Shown: positions 34,439-43,699, counted from the first letter of the stretch. The stretch is 64,000 bases of DNA from Candidatus Methanosuratincola sp. (GCA_014361455.1 JACIVP010000002.1:1-64000), one strand, 5' to 3'. The notes: a model not told the origin generated them from the letters alone. Translations and numbers: made by a program.

Positions 34439-35419
34439 TTGGTGAAGAGATCCTTGTTTCTCATCGTATACGACATCAATGCCAAGAGGGATCCTCACGG
34501 GATCAGGATCAGGCTTGTCAGGGCGCTGAGGAGGGCTGGGGCGCTCCAGATCCAGAGGTCGGTCTGGATAACAGAGTCGATCACAACGGATCTCTCTAGG
34601 ATCGTCGATGAATTCAGGAGGGCGGGCGGGAAGGTAAAGCTCTCGGAGTGGCTCCCGAGATCCCTTGGGGAGGTTTCTTCGGCTGAAGGTCAGATGAGAA
34701 AGCTAATCCTTGCAGTGAACGGGGCAGAGCCCCTCATAGAGAAGTGGCATGTGAAGCTCGGCAAGATCTTTGAAGGGATCGGCTACACCGTCGAAGTCAA
34801 GCCGGTGAGCTGGAGTGCAATGGTTGAATATTCGAAGTTGACCGGCGAGAGATCGGACTGCCTTTCAATGGAAAAGAGCACCAGCAGACTGCTCGACGAG
34901 ATTGTCTTGGACGACTTGGATGCACTCGTGATCCTCAACTCGGGGAGGACGTCCCAGAGTGGCATAATCTACGTAGCCCAGACCCTGTTCAATACGAAGG
35001 TTTTAAAGAACATGACTTCCCTTCCGGTGATTCAGGTAGAGAGCCTAGGCAAACCGGACTCGGCAGTGGTAGTCTGGAACGACTCCGGGAGGCGCCTCGC
35101 TGAGGAGATGAGAGAGCTGCCGATGCCAGTAGTCACCCCGAGCACCGAGTTTAGAAAGGTCACCGTCAATGGCACCAGGGAGATCAGGCAGATCCAGTAC
35201 GCTGAAGTGGGGGATCTGATAATCGTGAATGGAAAGAAGGTGGGGGAGTGCCTCTCGGACAAGGTCTACGTGGTAGCAGAGGGCGGGAGCATAGTCGATA
35301 TTATGGGAGGCAGGCTTTTTAGGATCGGCAGAAGGCTGAAGCTTGGCTCTCTAAGAGAGGCGATAATAAAGACGGTTCCGAAGGATGCCAAAAGGCAAAA
35401 AGATCGGTCGGCAGAATGA
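34439..35419 (+). CDS. Cas2-like N-terminal domain fused to a DUF2117-like C-terminal region
   Basis: About 326 residues from TTG. Residues about 5-80 read SLFLIVYDINAKRDPHG, then IRLVRALRRAGALQIQRSVW: the VYDI strand with its Asp, the Arg-rich helix and the Q-x-SVW strand are the Cas2 ferredoxin-fold pattern. Residues about 90-320 are different and end GDLIIVNGKKVGECLSDKVYVVAEGGSIVDIMGG, tentatively DUF2117, a methanogen family. No cas genes or CRISPR array lie nearby. The function is unknown; a regulatory or nuclease role is possible. Confidence 0.65.
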   Translation: MVKRSLFLIVYDINAKRDPHGIRIRLVRALRRAGALQIQRSVWITESITTDLSRIVDEFRRAGGKVKLSEWLPRSLGEVSSAEGQMRKLILAVNGAEPLIEKWHVKLGKIFEGIGYTVEVKPVSWSAMVEYSKLTGERSDCLSMEKSTSRLLDEIVLDDLDALVILNSGRTSQSGIIYVAQTLFNTKVLKNMTSLPVIQVESLGKPDSAVVVWNDSGRRLAEEMRELPMPVVTPSTEFRKVTVNGTREIRQIQYAEVGDLIIVNGKKVGECLSDKVYVVAEGGSIVDIMGGRLFRIGRRLKLGSLREAIIKTVPKDAKRQKDRSAE

Positions 35420-35432
35420 CTAGTTAAGCGCC

Positions 35433-35452
35433 GCCCTCGCCGAAGAGGCGCC
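35433..35452. repeat. recurrent GC hairpin, second copy
   Basis: CCTCGCCGAAGAGG at 35435-35448 is identical to 6148-6161. CCTC pairs with GAGG around a GCCGAA loop. As at the first site it lies between two convergent genes. Confidence 0.5.
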
Positions 35453-35494
35453 AGGCGACGTTTGCCAAGAAAGGAAGAAAGAAAGGATTATGGA

Positions 35495-36172
35495 TCAATT
35501 CGTCTTTACCGTTGCCTTCACAGGCGCTGAGAGCTTCCTCCATGCCACAAAGCCGATCAGCAGCACCAGGATCCCAACCAGGGCGATTCCGCCTATGAAT
35601 GCCGTTGAAGGAGGCACGTATGATATCCCCTTGGCCTTAAGCCCGACCAGAGCATCAGAAACCGCGAGGACCGGCACACCTTCAGGGAGTTGGTTCTTGA
35701 AGACTGCGAGCGGATTGTCCTGGTTCCAGCCATTATCCAGCAGCAGCTCAATTGAGGTGGAGTTTATTGCGATGCGGTTGTTGGCGCAGCTCGCGACTAC
35801 CTTACTGCCAAGAAGTATCCTTGCCGTTTCAGGTTCTACGCTAACAACACTGCCGTTCCTTATGATGATCTGTATCGAGGCCGCCGAGGTACCATACCAG
35901 CTGTCGAGCGCAGTTATGTTCACATTTGGGTGAGCTGCAACGCTCCTTAGCATGCAGCCCGGGCAGCATGTCCAGATCCGCTGGCCCGTATCGACGTCTA
36001 TCATTATAATATTCCTGTCCATCTCAGGCGTTATTAGCATCCCGCAGGCCTCGCACCTGGGGGTAGCATAGTACTGGAAGTACAGGTACCCCGAGGACCC
36101 CATTATTGCAGCTGCAACAATCACTAATAATACAGGCAGAACATAGTTCTTCACACAATCACCCACATACAA
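35495..36172 (-). CDS. membrane-anchored NosL-like metal-binding protein
   Basis: About 225 residues. One N-terminal membrane segment (LPVLLVIVAAAIMGSSGYLYF), then an extracytoplasmic domain with CEACGM and CCPGCM motifs as in NosL copper chaperones, and one C-terminal membrane segment (FIGGIALVGILVLLIGFVAW). The four to five Cys and nearby Met suggest copper or another soft metal. GTG at 36154 behind GGGTGAT is an alternative start. Confidence 0.7.
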   Translation of the reverse strand: MYVGDCVKNYVLPVLLVIVAAAIMGSSGYLYFQYYATPRCEACGMLITPEMDRNIIMIDVDTGQRIWTCCPGCMLRSVAAHPNVNITALDSWYGTSAASIQIIIRNGSVVSVEPETARILLGSKVVASCANNRIAINSTSIELLLDNGWNQDNPLAVFKNQLPEGVPVLAVSDALVGLKAKGISYVPPSTAFIGGIALVGILVLLIGFVAWRKLSAPVKATVKTN

Positions 36173-36326
36173 AATGAAAAATGCAACTAATTAAAGAGTT
36201 TTGGAATTGAATTCTTAACTAGCTAAACATTCATTAAGATCGAGGAGCTGATCCTTTGCATCAACCGATGGAAAACCCCTCGAGCCAACTTTTTCTCAGG
36301 CGTGAATGTTTGCTCTTTCTTTAGCT

Positions 36327-36608
36327 TCACTCGTCGACCCCTGAAGCTCCGCTGAAATGCACCAATTCTCTCACGCCATCTAGTAATTCGCCCGCTTCAA
36401 GCAGGGCATCCTGATGGCGGACTTTGATCATCCGCCTGCCCTCGCGCATATAGGCAAGATGGAAGTGCCTCTCGATTTTGTCCTTATGGACCGGACTGGA
36501 CGGCGGGCTATGCCAAGGTTTAATCCTGTCTAGGTAAATAAGCCCCAGTTTTTCAAATGGCAATGCTGCCCACCCTATTCGCAAACAGCCGATCTGCTCA
36601 AGCAGCAC
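36327..36608 (-). CDS. hypothetical protein
   Basis: 93-residue frame, no recognised family. Contains LGLIYLDRIKPWHSPP and IERHFHLAYMREGRRMIKVRHQDALLEAG, which looks protein-like in composition. No strong ribosome-binding site. Confidence 0.35.
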   Translation of the reverse strand: MLLEQIGCLRIGWAALPFEKLGLIYLDRIKPWHSPPSSPVHKDKIERHFHLAYMREGRRMIKVRHQDALLEAGELLDGVRELVHFSGASGVDE

Positions 36609-36678
36609 ATTGGAGGCGAATAAATAAAGCTGAAGGAGGCGGCCTCAAGAAAGGTAAACCAGTACTGCATCAGGCCAA

Positions 36679-37692
36679 TTAGCCCAGCATTATCCTGCCC
36701 AGTAGAGCTGTTAGCTCGAAGTTGCTGTTGCGGATTCCGGTCTCCACAGCATTATCAGCAGAGGAGGGTGTTTCGAAGCAGATCCCTCCGATCGCCAAAG
36801 AAGCCTTCAGAACAGCATTCTTTTCCTTGCCTGCGTACCTGCCCTTCTTGACAGTGCAGTCCTCTACGAAGCCCCCCATCTCAAGAAACGTACGGCAGGA
36901 ATCACGATCATAAGTCATCAGATAGGCGGTGTCAGGATACCTCGAGTCAGAATAGCTCCTGAGTTTCAGGGAAAGCGACTCTGCAAGGATCTGGTACTCC
37001 TCATTCAACTGTACAGGGGTCGAAGACCCGAGCCCGATTTTGGTCGTAACAGAATAACCGCTGCCCGTCCTTTTCAAAGACGGGTTGACCCACCCCGAGA
37101 CGGACATGATGACCCGCATCGACTCATTCCTTATGCTCCAGTCTCCCTCCAAGATGTACTCTATTGTGGGTACCTCGCCCTTCCGGGCATTAGTCCCAGG
37201 GGAGAGCTCTTTGATGTCCAGAACCGCGTCCTTGCAGTAGAGCTGGCACATATAGCTTCCTCTCTCCGGAATGTACAGGATGCTTGGAAGTATGCGATAC
37301 AGCTCGTACGAGAGCGCGCTGAAGACCTGGTGCAGGGCATGGTCTTTGCCGTAAAACCTGATGCAGTACTTCCCTCCGCTGTTGTATACGGATCCCCCGG
37401 TGACCACCATGCCTAGGAAGAGCCTCTTAAGGTCGCAAGCGTTGAATCTGCGAGCGACATTCTTGACATAACTGCTTTCGTAGCTCATGAGCGAGCCCAA
37501 AACGACCGCTCCTGATATCTGGAGCATTATCGCACCGTATGGAACCTGGTGTATCTGTGCCCCTGGCCCGCATTCTGAGATCAATTCCCCCTCAATCGAA
37601 AAAGTCATCTGGACCGCTTCAACGGCTGCGAATAGGAGCAATGCCAGACCAAAGAGACGCGGGATGTGAGCTGCGTTGACCCTCAATCCCAA
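36679..37692 (-). CDS. membrane protein with a degenerate LAGLIDADG-like domain
   Basis: 337 residues. Two N-terminal hydrophobic segments (RLFGLALLLFAAVEAV; AIMLQISGAVVLGSLMSY) precede a soluble region of about 250 residues. There LKRLFLGMVVTGGSVYNSGGKYCIRFYGKD resembles the first LAGLIDADG helix and strand, with the catalytic acidic residue replaced (VVTGG instead of IDADG). LHQVFSALSYELY and RVIMSVSGWVNPS fit later parts of the fold. A membrane-bound, non-cutting relative of homing endonucleases is unusual. It is 8 bp from the JAMM gene and probably in one operon with it. Confidence 0.6.
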   Translation of the reverse strand: MGLRVNAAHIPRLFGLALLLFAAVEAVQMTFSIEGELISECGPGAQIHQVPYGAIMLQISGAVVLGSLMSYESSYVKNVARRFNACDLKRLFLGMVVTGGSVYNSGGKYCIRFYGKDHALHQVFSALSYELYRILPSILYIPERGSYMCQLYCKDAVLDIKELSPGTNARKGEVPTIEYILEGDWSIRNESMRVIMSVSGWVNPSLKRTGSGYSVTTKIGLGSSTPVQLNEEYQILAESLSLKLRSYSDSRYPDTAYLMTYDRDSCRTFLEMGGFVEDCTVKKGRYAGKEKNAVLKASLAIGGICFETPSSADNAVETGIRNSNFELTALLGRIMLG

Positions 37693-37699
37693 TACCCGA

Positions 37700-38059
37700 T
37701 CAAACTACAGTGAACTCTATCTTAATTCCTTTGCTGTTGTAGGCTGCCACGGTCTTTGCATTGTAGGGGTAAGCAGCTATGACCATCAGCCTCCCGTAGA
37801 AGTTGTTCAGGTCCTCATCAGACGGGTTATTGTTATCTGAAGGATGGGAGTGCGCGATCCCGATTATGCTCAGGTCAAAGGGCATCATATGAGTCGGGAA
37901 GGACGAGAAGCCCTCGCCATATGTGGAGAACGGTGGTATCAGGAACTCATTCACCTCCGCCCGATCCCCCTTCACCTTGCCGCGGATGAGCATTATGTTC
38001 TCGCGTGGAAATACTTCCCTGCACAACTCAAGGAATGTCTCGAGGACATCCCTGCCCAC
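37700..38059 (-). CDS. JAMM/MPN-domain metalloprotease-like protein
   Basis: 119 residues from GTG with GGGGGCGG upstream. IIGIAHSHPSDNNNPSDEDL gives the complete JAMM motif H-x-H-x7-S-x2-D; the Glu is in EFLIPP. Archaeal JAMM proteins remove ubiquitin-like SAMP modifiers or process sulfur-carrier proteins. It precedes the LAGLIDADG-like gene and follows the symporter genes on the same strand. Confidence 0.88.
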   Translation of the reverse strand: MGRDVLETFLELCREVFPRENIMLIRGKVKGDRAEVNEFLIPPFSTYGEGFSSFPTHMMPFDLSIIGIAHSHPSDNNNPSDEDLNNFYGRLMVIAAYPYNAKTVAAYNSKGIKIEFTVV

Positions 38060-38086
38060 GACCGCCCCCTTCAGCGCAGCGATAGC

Positions 38087-39523
38087 CTATGCCCCCCTGA
38101 TCTTCTCAGCCCCCGCAGGGACCCTCTCAAGGGCGCCGAGAGCAATGTAGGTCAGCGAGGAGACAATCAGGGTCCATAGGTTCATTGGAAGCCCAAGGGG
38201 GCTCGCTTTTAAGTAGTAAAGCGCTGCTGCGGTCGCGAACCCAGCTACGAGGGAGAAAATGGCTGATCGCTTCCCGCCCCTAGACCAGAGGAAACTCCCA
38301 AGCACAAGCGGGGCTATCGGCAACAGGAGGGAGGAGGAGAGCACCGAGAGATCGATTATGAGCCCCGGCCTCGATAGTGAAAAGAGCATGCACGCCGCCG
38401 CCAGAGCGAGCATTATCACTCGACCTGCCGCGATCTGCGCCCTCTGGCTCATGCCAGGACGGAAGGGGACGAACACATCCCTTATTGACATCGAGCTCAA
38501 GGTCAGGATCATGCTGTCGATGGTGGAGATCGATGCGGCAATGATGGCAACCAGCCCCAAAATGGTGATCCACGGTGGCATCATGCCCAAGAGAGTCGGA
38601 GTTACAGAGTCCCTGTACGCTACCAATGGGAATCCCCCTGCTGCCGTAGCTCCCCTTAGGATGATCCCAAGCATGCACACCATAACTGTGAAGATAAACC
38701 CGTAAGCACCGAAAAGCACCACCATGTTCTTCTGGGCTTCCTTACTCTTGGGCGCAAAAAGCCTCTGCACGACCTGCGGGTTTGTGATTGCGAAGAAGAA
38801 CCAGGGGATCGTCATGTTTAGGAATGTCTGGGGCGTCCAGTAGCTGTTCGGCACGTAGCCCAAATCCCCTGAGAGGAACGAGAATGAAGGCAGCCCAACA
38901 GCCCAGTTGATCGCCCAGGCGAGGATCGCCACACCCGCTGCGATCATCAGTACCCCCTGGTAGACGTCTGTCCAGCCTACGCTCCAGACACCAGCCACAA
39001 CCGACCAGACCAGCGCCAGCAAGACAGCTATTATCACTGCAAGGGCAAACGGGATCGCACCTCCTGAGGCCCCCTCGGCTGCTAAAGCGATCCCAATTAT
39101 CTGTGCCGATGCATACGGTATAAGTGAAACGAGTGATACGAGGGTCACTCCCATCCCGACCGCCGGGCTGCCGTACCTATCGGTCAGGATTTCTGCCGGG
39201 GAAATGTACCCGTACCTGTTGTGTAAGGAGTAGTATCTTGGCGCAAGGTAATACAGGAGAAAGAGCGTGCCAACGAAGTACACCAGTTCGAACCCCATCG
39301 CCCCTATCCCGCTCTGGTAGCTCAGCCCGACCAGACCAATGAACATGAATGCGCTGTAAGTGGTCGCCGCGTAAGAGAGAGAGGCCACCACAGACCCGAA
39401 CCGCCCCCCAGCAGTGTAGAAGTCTTTTACGTCCCTCCTGAGCCTCTTCTTCGCAAACCACGCTATCGCGGTCCCGGCGGTGATGTAGATTGCTATCGCC
39501 AAGTATGCAAAGGAACCCTCCAT
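38087..39523 (-). CDS. sodium:solute symporter (SSS family)
   Basis: 478 residues with about 13 membrane segments of the LeuT fold. AATTYSAFMFIGLVG (sodium-site region), NPQVVQRLFAPKSKEAQKN and ASISTIDSMILTLSS are SSS hallmarks. The substrate is unknown. It starts 1 bp after the stop of a 54-residue membrane protein that is probably its partner. Confidence 0.92.
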   Translation of the reverse strand: MEGSFAYLAIAIYITAGTAIAWFAKKRLRRDVKDFYTAGGRFGSVVASLSYAATTYSAFMFIGLVGLSYQSGIGAMGFELVYFVGTLFLLYYLAPRYYSLHNRYGYISPAEILTDRYGSPAVGMGVTLVSLVSLIPYASAQIIGIALAAEGASGGAIPFALAVIIAVLLALVWSVVAGVWSVGWTDVYQGVLMIAAGVAILAWAINWAVGLPSFSFLSGDLGYVPNSYWTPQTFLNMTIPWFFFAITNPQVVQRLFAPKSKEAQKNMVVLFGAYGFIFTVMVCMLGIILRGATAAGGFPLVAYRDSVTPTLLGMMPPWITILGLVAIIAASISTIDSMILTLSSMSIRDVFVPFRPGMSQRAQIAAGRVIMLALAAACMLFSLSRPGLIIDLSVLSSSLLLPIAPLVLGSFLWSRGGKRSAIFSLVAGFATAAALYYLKASPLGLPMNLWTLIVSSLTYIALGALERVPAGAEKIRGA

Positions 39524-39524
39524 T

Positions 39525-39689
39525 CTACACCCTCCTGAGCTCCAGCCAGACCGAGAACAGATATGCTGCCGAAACGACCATCCAGAAGATAGCCGTGTAG
39601 GGCCCCTCGACCCCGCCCAGCAGAGTGAATGGCACCAGGTACATTAAAAGGATCACAGCCAGCGATACTGCGAGGAACCTTATTCTCAT
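39525..39689 (-). CDS. small membrane protein, partner of the SSS symporter
   Basis: 54 residues, two membrane segments: IRFLAVSLAVILLMYLVPF and YTAIFWMVVSAAYLFSVWLE, ending LRRV. The TAG is followed by the symporter ATG after one base. The second symporter (56098-57654) also has a small two-helix protein directly upstream, so small-protein/symporter pairs are a repeated design here. Similar to the DUF3311-type proteins found beside SSS genes. Confidence 0.75.
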   Translation of the reverse strand: MRIRFLAVSLAVILLMYLVPFTLLGGVEGPYTAIFWMVVSAAYLFSVWLELRRV

Positions 39690-39990
39690 GAGTTACTGGG
39701 AAAAGGTTTTTTTGTAATAAAGGTTTTCTTTGGTACAACGACAAACAAACTGCGTCTGCGGGTCAAACCTGAAGGCTCCAAGTAAGGATGATGCTTAGAC
39801 ACACTGCGAGGACCACGATCCTTGTCGAGCCTGGCAGCAGGCACAGTCACCACATTTTCGTTGCGCTCTAATTTACGAAACCAGTTGCGTGATCCTCTCT
39901 GCGTCGGTCGGCAGCTTGATGCGGGTTGCCTCCCTGAAGGTCGGGGTTCCTGCCGAACAAGTTAAAAACATCTGGGACATAACTCTCCTC

Positions 39991-40482
39991 ATGGATAAGA
40001 GAATACTGTGGGCGCCCTGGCGAGGAGAGTTTGTAGCAGGGGCAAAGAAGGAGGGGTGCATCTTCTGCCTGAAGGGTTCAGAAGATGATATGGCGTCGCT
40101 GATATTCGAGAGGAGAGGAAAGGTCTTTGGCATGCTCAACAGGTTTCCATACAACACCGGCCACATAATGATCTCCCCATACAGGCACATCACTAGCATC
40201 GAAGATCTTCAGAAGGAAGAGGCTGATGACATCTTCGCATTGATGAAGGACTCAATTGCTGTCCTGAAGATGGAGATGGGCCCCGAGGGGTTCAACATAG
40301 GGTTCAATGTCGGCAAGGTAGCAGGCGCCGGATTCGAACACTTGCATATGCATATAGTGCCGCGGTGGACAGGGGACACCAATTTTATGCCGGTCCTTGC
40401 GTCCACCAAGGTGATGCCGGAGCATCTCCTCAAGACTATGGAGAGGATCAAGGAAGGGTTCAGAAGATTAAACCGAGGATAA
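39991..40482 (+). CDS. HIT-family hydrolase
   Basis: 163 residues. [10 protein letters not shown] is the histidine triad and [19 protein letters not shown] its nucleotide-binding partner. CIFC at the N-terminus with a later His can bind zinc. Ap4A or nucleotide hydrolase. The ATG at 39991 lies about 25 bp after a TATA-like TTAAAAAC, so the mRNA may be leaderless. The 3' end overlaps convergent feoB by 23 bp. Confidence 0.9.
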   Translation: MDKRILWAPWRGEFVAGAKKEGCIFCLKGSEDDMASLIFERRGKVFGMLNRFPYNTGHIMISPYRHITSIEDLQKEEADDIFALMKDSIAVLKMEMGPEGFNIGFNVGKVAGAGFEHLHMHIVPRWTGDTNFMPVLASTKVMPEHLLKTMERIKEGFRRLNRG

Positions 40483-42427
40483 TTCTAGCCGCTACGGCAA
40501 CGAGTGTGGCCACGACCAAGTTCAGGACCACTATGAAAACAGTCCACTTGGCTCGGTATTCCTTCACCAACGTAGCAATGGTCGCCACGCAAGGCACGTA
40601 CAGCACCATGAATATCGTGAAGACTGCCATCTGAACCGGGGACATGAGCAATGAAAAGTCCAGTGTGTTGGCGTATGTGGCAAGCATTACCAGGGCCATT
40701 TCCTTCCTGAGGATGCCGAAGATCATGGATATTCCGGCAGCAACCGGCAGCCCCAGCAGTCCGGAGGTGAAGGGGGCAAGGGCTAGGATCACTTGGTCCA
40801 AAAGCCCTAGGATCCGGAGGGCCTCTATTATTGCTGATCCAGCCACGATCAGAGGGAGGCCGATATAGAGAAAGTCCTTTGTCTTGACCCAGGTCTTTTT
40901 CAGAACCAGCCAAGGCTTGAACAGGCGGATCCGTGGCATCTCCATTATGAGCCCCACTGATTCCCCAGGCATTGCCTTGAAGAGCAGGCGCCCGATGGCC
41001 ATGACTACAAGGATGTCGAGCAAGTATATCCCCACAGCGGCTAGGAATCCAAGGTACTGCGCGGCTACACCCAGTATTATAACGGACCTGGCAGAGCAAG
41101 GTATCATCACCACAAGCGCCCCCAGTATCACCCGCTCCTTCCAGGTCTCCATTATCCTACAAGAGATGCAGGCAGGGACGCTGCACCCGTATCCGAGCAG
41201 CATCGGTATGAAAGCCTTGCCGTGGAGGCCCAGCTTGTGCATCAGCGAGTCCAGCAGGAAGGCTGCCCTCGGCAGGTACCCAGTATCCTCGAGCATCGAC
41301 AGGATGAGATAGAACAGGAATATGTAGGAGATCACGATCGATACTGCTGCCATCACCCCGAACAGTATGCCGTCGATCACCAGGCTTGAGATGGATGGTC
41401 CAATTCCTAGGCTGACAAAGAGGTCTTGAATGAAGCCAGCCAGAAGACCAAAGTTCTCTTCGATAATGCCTGAGACCCACCCCCCTATAGCGAAGATCGA
41501 GAAGAATGTCCCGCCCAAGACAAGCAAGAGTATGAGGTACCCGAAGACGTGGTGAGAAAGCAGGGCCTCTATCCGCTCGGAACGGGTCCCTACTGGAGAA
41601 GCATGCATCACTGACGAGGACTTTATGATCCTTTGGATTGCAGAGTACCTCTCGGATGCAATCACAATGCTCGGCTCTTCGCCATGAATCATTTCCAGCT
41701 CGTTCTTCACGGCATTTATTCTACTTTTTAGATATGCGAGCTTTGGGAAGCGATCCTGCACCACAGGGTCGCCTTCCATGAGCTTTATTGCAACCCACTC
41801 TGGGTCGAGGTTTGCGGGTATCCCGAAGTCGGTGGTCTTGATCGCACTCGAGATCTCGGAGATTTTCTTTTCCACTTCCTTACCATACTTCAGCCTCTTC
41901 GGCGGCGCCGAGGAAATGCTGCCTATCGCAAGGTCTACAAGCTCGGCTATTCCTGATCCGGAGATGGCATTGACCGCCACCACAGGAACGCCCAGCTCTC
42001 TCGACAGCGAGTTGATGTCTATCGCTATGCCTTTCCCCTTTGCATCCTCGACGAAGTTCAGGGCCACAACAAGCTTCACGCCCATCTCCATCAGCTGCAG
42101 CGTGAGGTAGAGGTTTCGCTCGAGTGCCATAGCATCGACCACATTCACAACCACATGCGGATGCCCAGAGAGCAGGTAATCCCTCGCAACCACCTCCTCT
42201 TCAGAGTATGCAGAGAGAGAGTAGATCCCAGGCAGGTCGACCACATCTATCCTGATCCCCCTGAATACCAAGGTTCCTCTTGCGATCTCCACGGTCTTTC
42301 CAGGCCAATTTCCCACCGACTGGTTCAGCCCGGTGAGCTGGTTGAATATGGTGCTCTTACCCACGTTGGGGTTGCCGACGAGCGCAATCTCGATCCTACT
42401 CTCTTTATCCGACTTCCCAACGCCCAC
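40460..42427 (-). CDS. feoB: ferrous iron transport protein B
   Basis: 655 residues. N-terminal G domain with [16 protein letters not shown] (G1), DLPGIYSLS (G3) and NFVED (G4 region), then the membrane domain with two gate regions ([28 protein letters not shown]) that form the Fe2+ path. feoA lies 11 bp upstream and a DtxR-type repressor upstream of that. Confidence 0.95.
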   Translation of the reverse strand: MGVGKSDKESRIEIALVGNPNVGKSTIFNQLTGLNQSVGNWPGKTVEIARGTLVFRGIRIDVVDLPGIYSLSAYSEEEVVARDYLLSGHPHVVVNVVDAMALERNLYLTLQLMEMGVKLVVALNFVEDAKGKGIAIDINSLSRELGVPVVAVNAISGSGIAELVDLAIGSISSAPPKRLKYGKEVEKKISEISSAIKTTDFGIPANLDPEWVAIKLMEGDPVVQDRFPKLAYLKSRINAVKNELEMIHGEEPSIVIASERYSAIQRIIKSSSVMHASPVGTRSERIEALLSHHVFGYLILLLVLGGTFFSIFAIGGWVSGIIEENFGLLAGFIQDLFVSLGIGPSISSLVIDGILFGVMAAVSIVISYIFLFYLILSMLEDTGYLPRAAFLLDSLMHKLGLHGKAFIPMLLGYGCSVPACISCRIMETWKERVILGALVVMIPCSARSVIILGVAAQYLGFLAAVGIYLLDILVVMAIGRLLFKAMPGESVGLIMEMPRIRLFKPWLVLKKTWVKTKDFLYIGLPLIVAGSAIIEALRILGLLDQVILALAPFTSGLLGLPVAAGISMIFGILRKEMALVMLATYANTLDFSLLMSPVQMAVFTIFMVLYVPCVATIATLVKEYRAKWTVFIVVLNLVVATLVAVAARIILGLIF

Positions 42428-42438
42428 AGAAAGCCCCC

Positions 42439-42813
42439 CTAGAGCTGTTTTACAAGTATCTTCGAGGCGATTCCCCTACCAATGGCAATTTCGCAGGATC
42501 TGACCTCGAGTATTATTGGCCCGCCCATCAAGCCCTTCTTCAGCACCCTGAACTTAGTTCCAGGGGTGAGGCCGAGATCGCAGAGTCGCATAATCAGCCT
42601 GTGACCACCGACTGCAAGGACTATTTCGCCTTCCCTCCCTTCCTCGAGGGCCGCCAAGGTGACGAGCTCTTCGAAGGCGTAGCGCTTGTTCTTCGAGAGC
42701 CTGTAGTATTCATCGATAAGATCGCGATCCGGTTTCTCATTCTCATCACTGGACCCTTCTGCTTGATTGGCCGAACGGGGAGTATCGCGCTGATCATCTC
42801 CACCCTTGTCCAT
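42439..42813 (-). CDS. feoA: ferrous iron transport protein A with an acidic N-terminal extension
   Basis: About 124 residues from the ATG at 42813 (a longer start at 42879 is possible). The C-terminal 75 residues are the FeoA SH3-like domain ([34 protein letters not shown]). The first 50 residues are charged and of low complexity ([26 protein letters not shown]), an unusual addition. Part of the repressor-feoA-feoB operon. Confidence 0.88.
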   Translation of the reverse strand: MDKGGDDQRDTPRSANQAEGSSDENEKPDRDLIDEYYRLSKNKRYAFEELVTLAALEEGREGEIVLAVGGHRLIMRLCDLGLTPGTKFRVLKKGLMGGPIILEVRSCEIAIGRGIASKILVKQL

Positions 42814-42875
42814 GCTTGGATCAGGTCTCCTGCCTAATAGAAAGGCTAACGCTGCAGGCGGTGCATCGGACAACC

Positions 42876-43307
42876 TCATTTCCCCTCCTCAAAGCTTATC
42901 GGTATCGGCTTCCCGTGTGGGCAGCATTTTGGTTTACCCAACTTTTCGTAGAGACGCAGTAATACCCTGTCGCTTATGTGGTGCTCAATCCCGCAGATCT
43001 CGTCTGAAACCTCCTCGGGAGCCATGCCGAGGTACTGGTGGAAGAAGCACTCGAGTATCCTGTGCCTTGAGAGGACCGCCCTTGCCATCGAGCGGCCCAT
43101 TTCGGTAAGGCGAACTCCCCCGTAATCGACCCTTATAACAAAGCCCTTTTCAGACAGGCGCTGCGTCATCTCGGTCGCTGTCGAAGGGAAGACCCCGAGG
43201 GCGCCTGAGATCTCTTTGATCCTGACTAGCGCTCTGGAGGATTCCTCAGAGAGTACGTATATTAACTCAAGGTAGTCGTCCGGATTTTTTTGCTCGCGGT
43301 GAACCAT
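42876..43307 (-). CDS. DtxR/MntR-family metal-dependent repressor
   Basis: 143 residues from the ATG at 43307. Winged helix (RIKEISGALGVFPSTATEMTQRLSEKGFV), then the metal and dimer domain with HRILECFFHQYLG and ISDEICGIEHHI, ending CCPHGKPIP. It most likely senses Fe2+ and controls itself and feoAB. The TATA box and transcript start predicted from 43340 fit this ATG; an open frame upstream to 43376 runs through the operator. Confidence 0.9.
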   Translation of the reverse strand: MVHREQKNPDDYLELIYVLSEESSRALVRIKEISGALGVFPSTATEMTQRLSEKGFVIRVDYGGVRLTEMGRSMARAVLSRHRILECFFHQYLGMAPEEVSDEICGIEHHISDRVLLRLYEKLGKPKCCPHGKPIPISFEEGK

Positions 43308-43343
43308 TGCAGACACAATTTTCGGTGTGGCTAAAAAATATAT

Positions 43344-43369
43344 AAATTTTTCGTCTTTACGAAAAATTT
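43344..43369. promoter_or_regulatory. 11-bp inverted repeat operator of the DtxR-type repressor
   Basis: AAATTTTTCGT-CTTT-ACGAAAAATTT is a perfect palindrome with a 4-base centre. It overlaps the TATA region of the repressor-feoAB promoter, so bound repressor would block TBP. Confidence 0.65.
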
Positions 43370-43372
43370 TAG

Positions 43373-43699
43373 TCATGACAGATCCTTGTACTTTTTCGCG
43401 ATCGAACTTTCCTTGCCTCGAAAAGTCTCGTAAGGTCCATAGAGTGCCTTGATGCCCCTCAGGGTCTCGCGGATCGCATCCTCGCCCTCAGCCTCCACAG
43501 TTATCCGCATGATGTCGATCTGGTATGCCTTCACGATGGCTTTGGATATGAAGCCTGGAGCCCCGATCTTGTCAGGGATTGTCGTGACCTTAGAACCTGC
43601 CCTGATGGCAATCTCCTCAAGATCCTTAATGGTTATCCGCTGTCCCCTGAGGCGGAATAGATCATTAACGAAATAATAGATGGTTGTTGAAAGGGTCAT
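43373..43699 (-). CDS. conserved hypothetical protein
   Basis: 108 residues, no recognised family: LFRLRGQRITIKDLEEIAIRAGSKV, then AIVKAYQIDIMRITVEAEGEDAIRETLRGIKALYGPYETF. It ends just at the DtxR operator and begins 12 bp after the solute-binding protein gene, suggesting one transcript with that protein. Confidence 0.6.
   Translation of the reverse strand: MTLSTTIYYFVNDLFRLRGQRITIKDLEEIAIRAGSKVTTIPDKIGAPGFISKAIVKAYQIDIMRITVEAEGEDAIRETLRGIKALYGPYETFRGKESSIAKKYKDLS

Noticed and set aside
36722-36913. Plus-strand reading frames opposite the LAGLIDADG-like gene, and similar opposite-strand frames of 60-200 codons across the window
   Set aside because: They are antisense shadows of well-supported genes, without ribosome-binding sites or family motifs.
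43308-43376. N-terminal extension of the DtxR-type repressor
   Set aside because: The extra 23 codons run through the palindromic operator and TATA box, so translation there is unlikely.
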